Source: Methanobacterium petrolearium (GTDB taxonomy: Archaea > Methanobacteriota > Methanobacteria > Methanobacteriales > Methanobacteriaceae). From it: a DNA stretch of 64,000 nt. Both the position numbers and the translations under genes were made by a program. Under the pieces are notes generated by a model. The model was not told where the DNA came from and ran no database searches. It saw only the letters and a program-made list of their open reading frames with translations. This document shows positions 44,302-55,446 of this stretch, one piece after another. Position 1 is the first letter of the stretch. Each line of letters begins with the position of its first letter. The stretch lies in assembly GCF_017873625.1 (NCBI RefSeq), contig NZ_JAGGKL010000009.1, forward strand, positions 45,745 to 109,744. Direction: 5' to 3'.

Positions 44302-44991
44302 TTGGAAGAGAAAAGTCTTGACCAGTTGTTAAAGGAAAAATTCGACCAAGGGGCTGAGGAATATGACCAGCAACGGAAACATGTTATTCCCTGTCTGGAG
44401 GATCTTTACCAGGTAACAGCCGATTTATCCACAGTTGAAACTTCTCAACCAAACATACTTGATCTGGGCGCTGGTACCGGGCTTCTAACCAGTTACGTCT
44501 ATAATCGATACCCGCAAGGTAGTTTCACCCTCCTGGATTTATCAGGAGAAATGCTGGACATTGCCAGGGCCAGATTCCAAAACCTGGATAATTTCAGTTA
44601 TGTGGCGGTAAACTACTTAAAACATGATTTTGAGGGATTTTTTGATATTGTGGTTTCATCCCTTTCCATTCATCACCTGAAACACCAGGATAAAAAGTTC
44701 TTATACCATAAAGTGTATGAACATTTGAATCCTGGCGGTGTCTTCATTAATGCTGACCAGGTTCTGGGACCACACCCTGCCAATGAAGACGAATATCAGC
44801 AGAACTGGATGGATAAAATAGATGTAGGTTACCTCACTGAATCTGAAAAAAAGACCATATATGACCGTATGGAACTGGATAATCCTGCCAGTCTAGAAGA
44901 TAACCTGAAGTGGCTGGATGAAATTGGTTACCAGGATGTGGATGTTTATTACAAGTACTACAATTTTGTGGTGCTTTATGGTAAGAAATAG
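44302..44991 (+). CDS. Class I SAM-dependent methyltransferase
   Basis: 229 residues. Starts with TTG at 44302, supported by GGGAGGAGAT just upstream. Motif I ILDLGAGTGLLTSYVYNRYP (about 50-69), strand-2 acid in LLDLSGEMLDIA, strand-4 FDIVVSSLSIHHL (about 113-125). Paralogue of the gene at 2677 (shared SSL.IHHL, YYKY..F tail). Acceptor unknown. Neighbours are a GNAT gene and a QueG-like gene on the same strand, 42 bases apart. Confidence 0.87.
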   Translation: MEEKSLDQLLKEKFDQGAEEYDQQRKHVIPCLEDLYQVTADLSTVETSQPNILDLGAGTGLLTSYVYNRYPQGSFTLLDLSGEMLDIARARFQNLDNFSYVAVNYLKHDFEGFFDIVVSSLSIHHLKHQDKKFLYHKVYEHLNPGGVFINADQVLGPHPANEDEYQQNWMDKIDVGYLTESEKKTIYDRMELDNPASLEDNLKWLDEIGYQDVDVYYKYYNFVVLYGKK

Positions 44992-45033
44992 ATTTCAGGC
45001 AAAAAGGATTAAAGAGGACTAAAGATGATTTAA

Positions 45034-45750
45034 ATGGATTCTCCAGAGAATTTCAACAAATTAGATCATGATTTAAGGATAATTGCCCATAAAAAAGGGG
45101 CAGATTTTTATGGAGTGGCAGACCTATCACCAGCCCACGATTTTATTAGGGATCAAGGTGGGGATGAGGTTGCTTCCTATCCCCTGGGCATTTCACTGGG
45201 CATACGGATTATGGATAGTATTGTGGATGAGCTTCCCCATCGAAAAGAGCGTTCAGTGGCGGTTAACTACCGCCATCACGGTTATCAAGTTATAAACCGT
45301 CGATTGGATTTCCTGGCATCTTGTTTAGGTAGTTATATTCAAAATGCAGGTTATCATGCTCTGCCTTTACCTGCATCTGAACGATATGATGATGAACGGA
45401 TATGTGCTGTTTTTTCTCATAAGTTAACCGCCCACTTGGCAGGTCATGGCTGGATTGGTAAAAGTTGTATGCTGATAACACCCGAAGCAGGCCCCAGGGT
45501 GAGGTGGATAACAATACTCACCGATGCACCACTCAGGGTAACTGGGACTCCCATGGATGAAAAATGTGGTAATTGTACTGAATGTGTGGAAATATGTCCG
45601 GTCAGTTCATTCACCGGCACATCATTCCAGGAAGATGAACCCCGAAAAACACGTTATGATGCTAGAAAATGTGAAAAATATCTTAATGAAGGGGAAGAAT
45701 GGAGTGTTTGTGGATTGTGCATTTATATCTGTCCACATAGAAGGAAATAG
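45034..45750 (+). CDS. QueG-like iron-sulfur protein (4Fe-4S double cluster)
   Basis: 238 residues. N-terminal domain with GADFYGVADLSPAHDF (about 19-34), a YPLGISLGIRI strand and GWIGKSCMLITPEAGPRVRW (about 141-160), then [4Fe-4S] motifs CGNCTECVEICPVSSF (about 179-194) and CGLCIYICPHRRK at the end. Two clusters are expected. The N-terminal fold is shared with the cluster-less gene at 33668. Not a normal QueG in length, which is longer with an added HEAT-like domain. Role in electron transfer or corrinoid activation is a guess. Confidence 0.8.
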   Translation: MDSPENFNKLDHDLRIIAHKKGADFYGVADLSPAHDFIRDQGGDEVASYPLGISLGIRIMDSIVDELPHRKERSVAVNYRHHGYQVINRRLDFLASCLGSYIQNAGYHALPLPASERYDDERICAVFSHKLTAHLAGHGWIGKSCMLITPEAGPRVRWITILTDAPLRVTGTPMDEKCGNCTECVEICPVSSFTGTSFQEDEPRKTRYDARKCEKYLNEGEEWSVCGLCIYICPHRRK

Positions 45751-45782
45751 GTTGTTCCTACTCATTTCCTATACCCTTGTAT

Positions 45783-46235
45783 TCATAAAATCTCTTTTTC
45801 AACCAACAAACCACTTTCAGTTTTATTGACATGTTGAAATTTGTTTTTTTCGAAAAATTTCCTTGCAAAAATATTTTTTGTTTGAACCACACCTCTAATA
45901 TATCTTAAATCACCATTTTTGGCTTCATTAATAAGCCATTTCATGATCATATCCCCTATGCCTTTTCTTTGGCATCTTTCAATTATCTGCATTGAGTTGA
46001 TAAAAATTTCTTTTTTCTTAGAATGTTTTTCAAACCAGAAATAGCCAATGGGAATGTCATTCTTCTCAATAACCTTCTTTTCCCCTTTATCCCATGTTTT
46101 AATAAGATTTGGTTTAATATCTTTTTCCCAATCTGCGTTCCATTCCTGGGAAACAATTTTTTCCATATTGTGACCTGTCAGTTCCAATATAAAATCAAAA
46201 TCTTCTGGGAAAGCATTGCGGATTTTTACATTCAT
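45783..46235 (-). CDS. GNAT family N-acetyltransferase
   Basis: 150 residues. MQIIERCQRKGIGDMIMKWL (about 91-110) carries the acetyl-CoA loop CQRKGIG, followed by GVVQTKNIFARKFFEKNKFQ, the usual motif B. The N-terminus VKIRNAFPEDFDFILELT is typical. Acceptor unknown. It converges with the QueG-like gene at 45034 and is otherwise isolated. Confidence 0.85.
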   Translation of the reverse strand: MNVKIRNAFPEDFDFILELTGHNMEKIVSQEWNADWEKDIKPNLIKTWDKGEKKVIEKNDIPIGYFWFEKHSKKKEIFINSMQIIERCQRKGIGDMIMKWLINEAKNGDLRYIRGVVQTKNIFARKFFEKNKFQHVNKTESGLLVEKEIL

Positions 46236-46341
46236 TAATTTAAAGTTTGTTAAATCCTATTTATTACTTACTTCTTTGTATTGACCACACCATTATAACC
46301 CAAATCAATTACATGTACATCTTAACATGTGAATAAGTGAA

Positions 46342-46854
46342 TTATCGGTACGTTTCATAACATACAATATTATTTAAGTCTTTTCTACGTCGTAACGCGG
46401 GTTTTTCATCGGCATATCCCAATGTAAACATGGCAGGCACTCGGATATCCTTGGGGATACTTAAAATTTCTTTGACTTTTTCTTCATCAAATGCCCCTAG
46501 CCAGCAGGTCCCCAAACCGAGTTCAGTGGCTTCCAGTATCATGAAAGACACGGCAATGGATAGATCAACAGGATAAGCGTACTGTCCGCAGGGCATGACT
46601 CTTTCAGATTCTGTTGAACAGGCTACAATAGTTACTGGTGCTTGTCCCACAAACTTTTGGCCATTTGCTGCTCCAATAAGTTTATCACGGGTGTCCTGAT
46701 CCTTTACCACCAAAAACTTCCATTCCTGCCTGTTAGAAGCAGATGGTGCAATACGGGCGGATTCCAATACTGTTTCTAGTTTATCTGCCTCAACTGCCGC
46801 TTTTTTATATTTCCTAATACTTTTCCTTTCAGTGATTGCTTCAAAAACATCCAT
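46342..46854 (-). CDS. Nitroreductase family protein
   Basis: 170 residues from the ATG at 46854, with AAAGGGGTTAATATA before it. DVFEAITERKSIRKYKKAAV opens the FMN-binding fold; SASNRQEWKFLVVKDQ (about 38-53) and LEATELGLGTCWLGAFDEEK (about 106-125) are the family signatures. A 170-residue NAD(P)H-dependent flavin enzyme, homodimeric, in the cytoplasm. Substrate unknown. A 30-residue Cys-rich protein (46987-47079) lies upstream and a HxlR regulator is divergent, so the three may form one redox-responsive locus. Confidence 0.9.
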   Translation of the reverse strand: MDVFEAITERKSIRKYKKAAVEADKLETVLESARIAPSASNRQEWKFLVVKDQDTRDKLIGAANGQKFVGQAPVTIVACSTESERVMPCGQYAYPVDLSIAVSFMILEATELGLGTCWLGAFDEEKVKEILSIPKDIRVPAMFTLGYADEKPALRRRKDLNNIVCYETYR

Positions 46855-46986
46855 TATATTAACCCCTTTGTTATTGTTTTTTTTAATCATATTAAAAAAA
46901 GCTCTTGTGAAAATTATGAGAATTTTAAAAAAATGAAAAAAGATAACTAAATAAAAAAAAGTTTTAAGAAGGTTTTTATTCTATTT

Positions 46987-47079
<93 letters not shown>

Positions 47080-47319
47080 TTTTTCACCTCGATAAGTTCA
47101 ACAATATAAAAAAGTAACTAATAGTATTTAAAGTATGTACGAACACTTATCATATATACTTACATAGAGTATACTAATGACCATTAAGAGAACTAAATAG
47201 TTAGTTCTTCCATAAAATACATCGGTGCAAAAAAAATTCTGTATAAATAGTAGTAATATTATGTTAAATAACATATAAACAATTCCAGATTAGATTATTA
47301 AAAATTAGGAGTAGTAATC

Positions 47320-47655
47320 ATGACTATTGATGGGGAAAACCATGATTATATCTGTTCAGTAGAAGCCGCTATTAATGAAATAGGTGGAAAATGGAAATCA
47401 TTGGTATTATGCTCTTTAAAAGACGGTAAACTTAGATTTAACGAGATTAATAAAAAGTTACCTGAAATTACCCAAAGAATGCTGACAAAAACCCTGAGAG
47501 AATTGGAAAAAGACCAGTTAATCAATAGAAAGGTTTACCCCGAAGTACCCCCTAAAGTTGAATACTCACTTACCCCTAAAGGAGAATCTGTACTGCCCAT
47601 CTTAGACTCATTATGTGAGTGGGGGAAAAAATATAGCACAAATAAAGTTGAATGA
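47320..47655 (+). CDS. HxlR family transcriptional regulator
   Basis: 111 residues, the HxlR size. EAAINEIGGKWKSLVLCSL (about 15-33), FNEINKKLPEITQRMLTKTL (about 43-62) with the recognition helix, and YPEVPPKVEYSLTPKGE (about 76-92) at the wing are diagnostic. A conserved Cys occurs in CSVEAA (about 12) and another in SLCEWG near the end, so thiol sensing is possible. AGGAGTAGTAATC precedes the ATG. It is divergent from the small Cys-rich protein and the nitroreductase, which it likely controls. Confidence 0.9.
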   Translation: MTIDGENHDYICSVEAAINEIGGKWKSLVLCSLKDGKLRFNEINKKLPEITQRMLTKTLRELEKDQLINRKVYPEVPPKVEYSLTPKGESVLPILDSLCEWGKKYSTNKVE

Positions 47656-47767
47656 GAAGATTAGACCTCTTTCCCTGAACCCAATCCTAATAATCACCAA
47701 AAGCTGTCTTAATAATCTTATTTACCATCACCCTCATCAAGTGTTAAATCAAAATAAATGGTAAAAA

Positions 47768-48574
47768 ATGGATACGAATACTAGAAAAACTTCCAAACTT
47801 AAATTATTTGAATTTGGAAGCCAAAAAAAATTAATATTACTCTCATGCGCCGTTATTTTATGGATAGCTGCAGTGATTGCCTATTTTACTCCAGGTTTTG
47901 ATTACTGGATTGTGGTCAGTTGCACTTCCCTACTTGCTGATCCATCACTTGCAAATTTCTGGTATGCCTACACCAAATACTTGCTCTATATTGTGCAATT
48001 CCCTCTTTTGGCCATATACCTAACATCGTTCAAGATCAGTAAATTGAAACCTTACCGTTTAGTTCTCTTTTTATCAATCATGTTATTGGCAATTGGCAAT
48101 CCAATTATCGACCCGATTTTAAAGGATTTTTTTGCACGACCGCGGCCAATGATAACATTCGATCTAAACACCATATACTACGCAAGTGGGTTTTCCCTTC
48201 CTTCTGGACATGCTTTTCAGTCATTTGCCGGAACTTTACCCTTGATAATCTGTTTTTTAACCAACGATGCGACTTTCAAAAGGAACTGGATCAAAATAGT
48301 TTTAGCATTGTTGCTCCTTATTTACGCTATAACCCTCTCTTTCAGTCGGATTTTGGTAGGAGTGCATTATATTTCCGATGTTTTATTTGGAATCGGATTC
48401 GCAATCATATTAATGGTAATTTTAGCCAGTTTATTACAATGGTTGTTGGATACTGATAGACTAACCCTTCAAAATGAAAAATGGTATGCCATGGTATTTC
48501 TTATTCTCTATGTGAGCTATATTATTTTCAGTTGGGATTATTTCATATGGTTCAGAGTCTATTTTATTCCTTGA
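47768..48574 (+). CDS. PAP2 family phosphatase
   Basis: 268 residues and about six membrane helices. The three-part phosphatase signature is complete: KDFFARPRP (about 119-127), PSGHAFQSFAG (about 147-157) and SRILVGVHYISDVLFG (about 194-209). The enzyme probably dephosphorylates an isoprenoid or lipid pyrophosphate at the outer membrane face, for example in lipid-carrier recycling. Length is typical. It follows HxlR by 112 bases and ends 13 bases from the convergent larB. Confidence 0.9.
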   Translation: MDTNTRKTSKLKLFEFGSQKKLILLSCAVILWIAAVIAYFTPGFDYWIVVSCTSLLADPSLANFWYAYTKYLLYIVQFPLLAIYLTSFKISKLKPYRLVLFLSIMLLAIGNPIIDPILKDFFARPRPMITFDLNTIYYASGFSLPSGHAFQSFAGTLPLIICFLTNDATFKRNWIKIVLALLLLIYAITLSFSRILVGVHYISDVLFGIGFAIILMVILASLLQWLLDTDRLTLQNEKWYAMVFLILYVSYIIFSWDYFIWFRVYFIP

Positions 48575-48587
48575 TAAAACGAAAAAT

Positions 48588-49370
48588 TCAATCTTTTTCG
48601 GTTTGTTTCACCACGGTAACAGCAAATACTGCTGCTCCAAATCCATTATCAATGTTTACCACGGCAATTCCAGGGGCACATGATTGTAACATTGCATTAA
48701 GTGCTGTAAATCCTCCTGTACCTACCCCGTATCCAACAGAAGTGGGTACTCCGATTACCGGGATGTCCACCAGCCCTGCCACCACTGAAGGTAGTGCTCC
48801 TTCCATACCTGCCACCACAATGATGGCTTTAACTTCTTCTTCTAAGATCCTTCTGATCTGAGAGAATAATCTGTGAATTCCAGCAACACCCACATCATAA
48901 GCTGTTATGACTTCACATCCAGCTTCTTCAGCTACTATACGAGCCTCTTCAGCCACAGGTATGTCCGAAGTACCAGCAGTGATGATACCAATCTTACCCT
49001 GCCTTTCTATTTCCTGATCTTTAATGAGTAATACCCGGGCTTTTGTATTATACTCTACTTTAAACCCCTCATCACGAAGGGATTCAAGTTTTTCTTTGAT
49101 ATTAATGTATCTATCCTCTTTCAACCGAGTTACCAGAACCCTACCCCTATTTGCACAGTTCCGGATTATCTTCACCAGTTCCTGATCATTTTTTCCTTCT
49201 GCAAAAATAGCTTCTGGGAAACCGGTTCGAATATCGCGAGCCGTGTCTAACTTGGCAAAATCCTCCAGTTCAGCTATTTGCATGGTTTTAAGCATTTTTT
49301 CAGCTTCTTCCACTGATACATTACCATTAATTAGTTCTTGGAGTACTTTCTTCATACTATCCATGCTCAT
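48588..49370 (-). CDS. larB: Nickel pincer cofactor biosynthesis protein LarB-like (AIR carboxylase domain)
   Basis: 260 residues from the ATG at 49370; a longer 283-residue reading has no ribosome site. N-terminal LQELINGNVSVEEAEKMLKT and LDTARDIRTGFPEAIFAEGK are typical LarB. The C-terminal AIR-carboxylase-like domain has GIITAGTSDIPVAEEARIVA (about 138-157), IIVVAGMEGALPSVVAGLVD and VIGVPTSVGYG, ending in NGFGAAVFAV. LarB carboxylates and hydrolyses nicotinic acid adenine dinucleotide for nickel-pincer cofactor assembly; larC and larE are not here. Divergent from hypF, another nickel-enzyme maturase. Confidence 0.88.
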   Translation of the reverse strand: MSMDSMKKVLQELINGNVSVEEAEKMLKTMQIAELEDFAKLDTARDIRTGFPEAIFAEGKNDQELVKIIRNCANRGRVLVTRLKEDRYINIKEKLESLRDEGFKVEYNTKARVLLIKDQEIERQGKIGIITAGTSDIPVAEEARIVAEEAGCEVITAYDVGVAGIHRLFSQIRRILEEEVKAIIVVAGMEGALPSVVAGLVDIPVIGVPTSVGYGVGTGGFTALNAMLQSCAPGIAVVNIDNGFGAAVFAVTVVKQTEKD

Positions 49371-49537
49371 CAACTTTATATATAAAGCTGGAGTATTAAA
49401 AACAATTCTATAAAATGAATCCCAGGTAAGATGAATCAATTATACTATGGTCAACAATAATTCCATATACCATAGGAAAAATTGAACTGAAAATTTTAAA
49501 GATTGTAAACTTTAAAAATATGATAAGGAGCCTTAAA

Positions 49538-51853
49538 TTGAAAAAAGCGCGTATACTGGTTCAGGGAATTGTACAGGGGGTTGGCTTTCGCCCCAACGTT
49601 TACAGAATAGCCAAAGCTCTGGAACTTAATGGATACGTGCGAAACTTGGGAAATGTGGTTGAAATAATAGTTGAAGGTGATGAAAGGAATATAAAAACTT
49701 TCATAAATGATTTAGAGCTTAAAAAACCGCCAATATCCAAAATAGATTCATTAAAGTTAGAATGGTTGGATAAAGACGTTTTAACAGATTTTAACAGTTT
49801 CCAGATCCTGGAAAGCTCATCAAATTTCTCAGGATCTTCTGTAATACCCCCAGATGTTGCCACCTGCGATAGTTGCCTAGAGGAGGTTATGAACCAGGGT
49901 GACCGGAGGTATCTGTATCCCTTCACAGCATGCACTGATTGCGGGCCACGGTTTACTGTTATCCGTTCTGTTCCTTATGATCGTGAGCGCACTTCCATGG
50001 AGGAATTTCCCCTCTGCCCCAATTGCATGACCGAATATAAGGACCCTGAAGACCGTCGTTACCATGCAGAAGCAACTTGCTGTCCAGTATGCGGACCTGA
50101 AGTTTTTTTGTACCGTGAAGAGGAGATTGAACTAAAAAATCCCATCAAAGAAACTGCCAAACTTCTGGATGAAGGGAATATATTGGCCATTAAAGGTATT
50201 GGGGGGACACATCTGGTGGCGAAAACCACGGAGGATTTACCAGTTCTTAAAATGCGTGAAAGATTAGGTAGAATGAACCAGCCTTTCGCCTGTATGTCTC
50301 CTGATGTTTCCACCATTGGAAGTTTTGTTGAAGTAGCAGATTATGAGGAGGAAGTTCTTTTATCCCGGAACCGACCCATTGTTGTGCTTAAAAAGAACCA
50401 TGATTACTATTTATCTCCCTATGTTGCACCTGACCTTCATAATCTAGGAGTGATGCTCCCTTACTCTGCACTGCATCATCTACTTTTCACCTACACCCAT
50501 GCCCCGGCTTACATTATGACTTCTGCCAATATGCCTGGAGAACCTATGCTCACCCAAAACCAGGATATTATTAGTAAACTGGAGGGTGTGGCGGATTATT
50601 ACCTTTTGCACAACCGTGAAATTGTTAACAGATGCGATGATAGCGTTGTTCGATTCCGTGGGGGTGACATGGCATTTATCCGCAGATCCCGTGGTTATGT
50701 GCCTGAACCATACGATTTTTCAAATATTAATAAGGACTTGAATGTGTTAGCTCTGGGACCAGAAATCGATGTCACCTTCTCCCTCCTTAAAGAAGGTAAA
50801 TGTTACATGTCCCAACATATTGGGGATACCACCAAATACGAGACATTCCTTTATCTTCAAGAGGCCATCGAATATATGATGGGAATTACTCGAACCGACA
50901 GGATTGATGTGGTGGCCTGTGACCTTCATCCTCAGTTTTTCACCACTAAACTGGCTCATGAACTGGGTGAACGGTTTGAATGTCCGGTTTTAAAAGTTCA
51001 GCATCATCATGCTCACGCCGCAGCTCTATCTGTAGATTGGGGTGTAGATGAGATTATTTGCATTGCTGCTGATGGTGTTGGTTATGGTGAAGATGGAAGT
51101 GCCTGGGGAGGGGAGATTCTTTACTCCAACGGCCCAGAATATAAAAAAATGGCAAGTTTAATGCCTCAAAAAATGCCTGGAGGAGATTTAACTACTAGTT
51201 ATCCCATCAGGATGATGATGGCTATGCTTTATCCCCACTATGATCAAGATGAAATACTGGATCTTATGAAAACCCACTATGTTGATTACTTCCCCCATGG
51301 GGCAAAAGAAGTTGATATAGTGGCCAATCAAATGGATAAAGAATTTAATCTAACAAAAACCACTAGCACAGGCCGTGTTCTTGATGCTCTTTCTGTAGCC
51401 CTGCATATCTGTGGAGAAAGAACATATGAAGGTGAATGTGCCATGAAACTGGAATCTACAGCTTATCCCGGCAAAGATAAGTTCGATTTACCTGTTAAAA
51501 TCGTGCAAAATAATGGTATTAATGTTTTGGATACTTCCCAGATACTTTCATCAGTTTTAGAGAAGAAATTGGAAGGAAATCCGGTTAAAGATCTGGCATG
51601 TTCTGCTCAACGGGCTGTTTCTCAGGGACTGGCAGAATTGGCAATCCTGGCGGCGGAAAAAAAAGATGTTGATACAATCGGTGGGTCTGGAGGGGTTTTT
51701 TACAATGAAGCCATTAGCATGACCATTAAAAAATTTGTAGAAGATGCGGGTTATCGTTTCCTCCAACACAAGAATAGTTGTGCAGGAGATGGCTCTGTTT
51801 CACTGGGTCAGGCTGCAGTGGCTGCTTTACGGTATCGGAAAAAATATTCATAA
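49538..51853 (+). CDS. hypF: Carbamoyltransferase HypF ([NiFe] hydrogenase maturation)
   Basis: 771 residues from the TTG at 49538, which has AAGGAGCCTTAAA before it; the ATG at 49520 would start inside or upstream of that site. Acylphosphatase domain VQGIVQGVGFRPN (about 8-20), zinc-finger pair CDSCLEEV / CTDCGPRF / CPNCMTEY / CCPVCGPE, YrdC-like region (NILAIKGIGGTHLV, about 205-218) and the C-terminal Kae1-like domain with VQHHHAHAAAL (about 485-495). It makes the thiocarboxamide that becomes the CN ligand of the [NiFe] hydrogenase. Full length. HypE is not adjacent. Confidence 0.95.
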   Translation: MKKARILVQGIVQGVGFRPNVYRIAKALELNGYVRNLGNVVEIIVEGDERNIKTFINDLELKKPPISKIDSLKLEWLDKDVLTDFNSFQILESSSNFSGSSVIPPDVATCDSCLEEVMNQGDRRYLYPFTACTDCGPRFTVIRSVPYDRERTSMEEFPLCPNCMTEYKDPEDRRYHAEATCCPVCGPEVFLYREEEIELKNPIKETAKLLDEGNILAIKGIGGTHLVAKTTEDLPVLKMRERLGRMNQPFACMSPDVSTIGSFVEVADYEEEVLLSRNRPIVVLKKNHDYYLSPYVAPDLHNLGVMLPYSALHHLLFTYTHAPAYIMTSANMPGEPMLTQNQDIISKLEGVADYYLLHNREIVNRCDDSVVRFRGGDMAFIRRSRGYVPEPYDFSNINKDLNVLALGPEIDVTFSLLKEGKCYMSQHIGDTTKYETFLYLQEAIEYMMGITRTDRIDVVACDLHPQFFTTKLAHELGERFECPVLKVQHHHAHAAALSVDWGVDEIICIAADGVGYGEDGSAWGGEILYSNGPEYKKMASLMPQKMPGGDLTTSYPIRMMMAMLYPHYDQDEILDLMKTHYVDYFPHGAKEVDIVANQMDKEFNLTKTTSTGRVLDALSVALHICGERTYEGECAMKLESTAYPGKDKFDLPVKIVQNNGINVLDTSQILSSVLEKKLEGNPVKDLACSAQRAVSQGLAELAILAAEKKDVDTIGGSGGVFYNEAISMTIKKFVEDAGYRFLQHKNSCAGDGSVSLGQAAVAALRYRKKYS

Positions 51854-51896
51854 AAAATTAATTAAAATAAAAATAATTAATAATTAAGGTTCCTCA

Positions 51897-52403
51897 TTAA
51901 GGTTCCTCATTTCCAGATTCTTCTTCACCAAACATTACTGGTAGATTCAAAGAACGTGTTTTGAGGGCTCTTTTTCGATGATCAACCTGTTTTAAAAGAT
52001 TTTTAGCGTGTTTTTTGGCTTCGTCGTAATTTTTTATAAGCTGTTCCAGTTCAGGTGAAACATCCTCCCCTAGACGGGCGCGTTCTTCTAACAGTTGCAG
52101 TTCCTGGAATTCATGACCTGGTGATTTCACCCTTATATTCCCATGACTAACGAATATTTGTAATTCCACATCATTGGAGATGTCGTAGTATTTTCTTGGC
52201 CTTCCCCTTTCTATCTTTTGGAATGAGGAGCTGAGAAGTCCTGCTTCTTCCATAGCTCGCAGGTGTTCTATGATGGCCTTTTGACCAATTTCCAGTTCCC
52301 GAGATATCTGGCTAACAAAACGTGGCTCGTCTCGTAAAAGATCAAGTATGTCTCTACGGGTTTTGCAGCCCATAACATCCAGTAATAACTCTAAATCCAT
52401 CAT
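51897..52403 (-). CDS. Winged-helix regulator (ArsR-like), divergent from the chaperone operon
   Basis: 168 residues. The N-terminal winged helix LLLDVMGCKTRRDILDLLRD, QISRELEIGQKAIIEHLRA (about 32-50) and ERGRPRKYYDIS (wing, about 64-75) is ArsR/TrmB-like. The C-terminal part (about 100-168) is a long, Arg/Lys/Glu-rich helix, probably a dimerising coiled coil. No sensor domain. It is divergent from grpE across a 352-base region full of repeats, so it is a good candidate for the regulator of the chaperone genes. This link is inferred from position. Confidence 0.85.
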   Translation of the reverse strand: MMDLELLLDVMGCKTRRDILDLLRDEPRFVSQISRELEIGQKAIIEHLRAMEEAGLLSSSFQKIERGRPRKYYDISNDVELQIFVSHGNIRVKSPGHEFQELQLLEERARLGEDVSPELEQLIKNYDEAKKHAKNLLKQVDHRKRALKTRSLNLPVMFGEEESGNEEP

Positions 52404-52533
52404 TAATCCACTTTTTCCTATCTTATTTTAAGACATGTTAGTTTTTGATTTATTTATACACCTTTAAATTATTAGCTTAAATTATTAGCCCATCTTTAAA
52501 AAAATTGAAGATTTTAAAATTTTTTATAAATTA

Positions 52534-52755
52534 TGATAACTATTTGTTACTATAGTTCAATTTTTTAGAAAGGTTTATATAACCTTTGGTTACTAATAAT
52601 TTATATAACTTTTGGTAACTATAACCATGAACTTCAGAAAGATTTATATAACTTATGGTAACTATAACCATGAACTTCAGAAAGATTTATATAACTTATG
52701 GTAACTATAATGGTAAAGTTACTGATCCTCACATTCCCCCGATAAAGGTGAACAA
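52534..52755 (+). promoter_or_regulatory. Iterated TATA/operator array upstream of grpE
   Basis: Four units consisting of TTTATATAA followed by GGT(T/A)ACTA lie at 52574, 52600, 52643 and 52686, with the partner motif at 52588, 52614, 52657 and 52700. TATA spacings are 26, 43 and 43. Further upstream, AACTAT at 52538 and ATAGTT at 52552 make another inverted repeat in the same motif family. TTTATATAA fits an archaeal TATA box and GGTAACTA suits a bound regulator. The grpE ribosome site AAGGTGA is at 52746. The divergent regulator gene begins at 52403. Confidence 0.75.
52621..52706 (+). repeat. Perfect 43-base tandem repeat, two copies
   Basis: Bases 52621-52663 and 52664-52706 are identical. 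Each carries ATAACCATGAACTTCAG, a TATA-like TTTATATAA and TATGGTAACT. The preceding bases 52595-52620 are a partial third copy. It duplicates a promoter element rather than coding DNA. Confidence 0.93.
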
Positions 52756-53310
<555 letters not shown>

Positions 53311-53327
53311 GTAAGAGGTGAATTAGT

Positions 53328-55199
<1,872 letters not shown>

Positions 55200-55233
55200 A
55201 CCCAAAAAATAAAACACCGCCTAAGAACATTTA

Positions 55234-55261
55234 GTGGGGATGAATTTTTTTCACTCCCCAC
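55234..55261 (+). terminator. Hairpin after dnaK
   Basis: GTGGGGATGA, a seven-base T-rich loop, then TCACTCCCCAC pair over ten bases with one bulged base, and T-rich DNA follows. It stands 34 bases past the dnaK stop and could end or slow transcription before dnaJ. In archaea T tracts rather than hairpins usually terminate, so its role is uncertain. Confidence 0.4.
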
Positions 55262-55446
55262 ACCCACACTTTTATTATATTTATTTTACTAAAATGGAAC
55301 CACACCTAAAATATCCATAAAAAACCTAAACATCCATGAAAAAAATTTCATGAAAAAATTGATTTACTTCATTAAAATCTTTAAAAATTAGTTTTAGGTT
55401 GATATTTTCATTTATTACCAACACATTCATTTGAGGAAGATTAATC

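Noticed and set aside
45557..45829. A 90-codon forward frame overlapping the QueG-like protein at 45034
   Set aside because: The other frame carries both cluster motifs and a family match; this is a shadow.
49371..49439. Longer LarB start at 49439
   Set aside because: No ribosome site, and the extra residues do not belong to the family.
55234..55261. RNA thermometer between dnaK and dnaJ
   Set aside because: The hairpin is 186 bases from dnaJ and does not cover its ribosome site, so a terminator-like or processing role is likelier.
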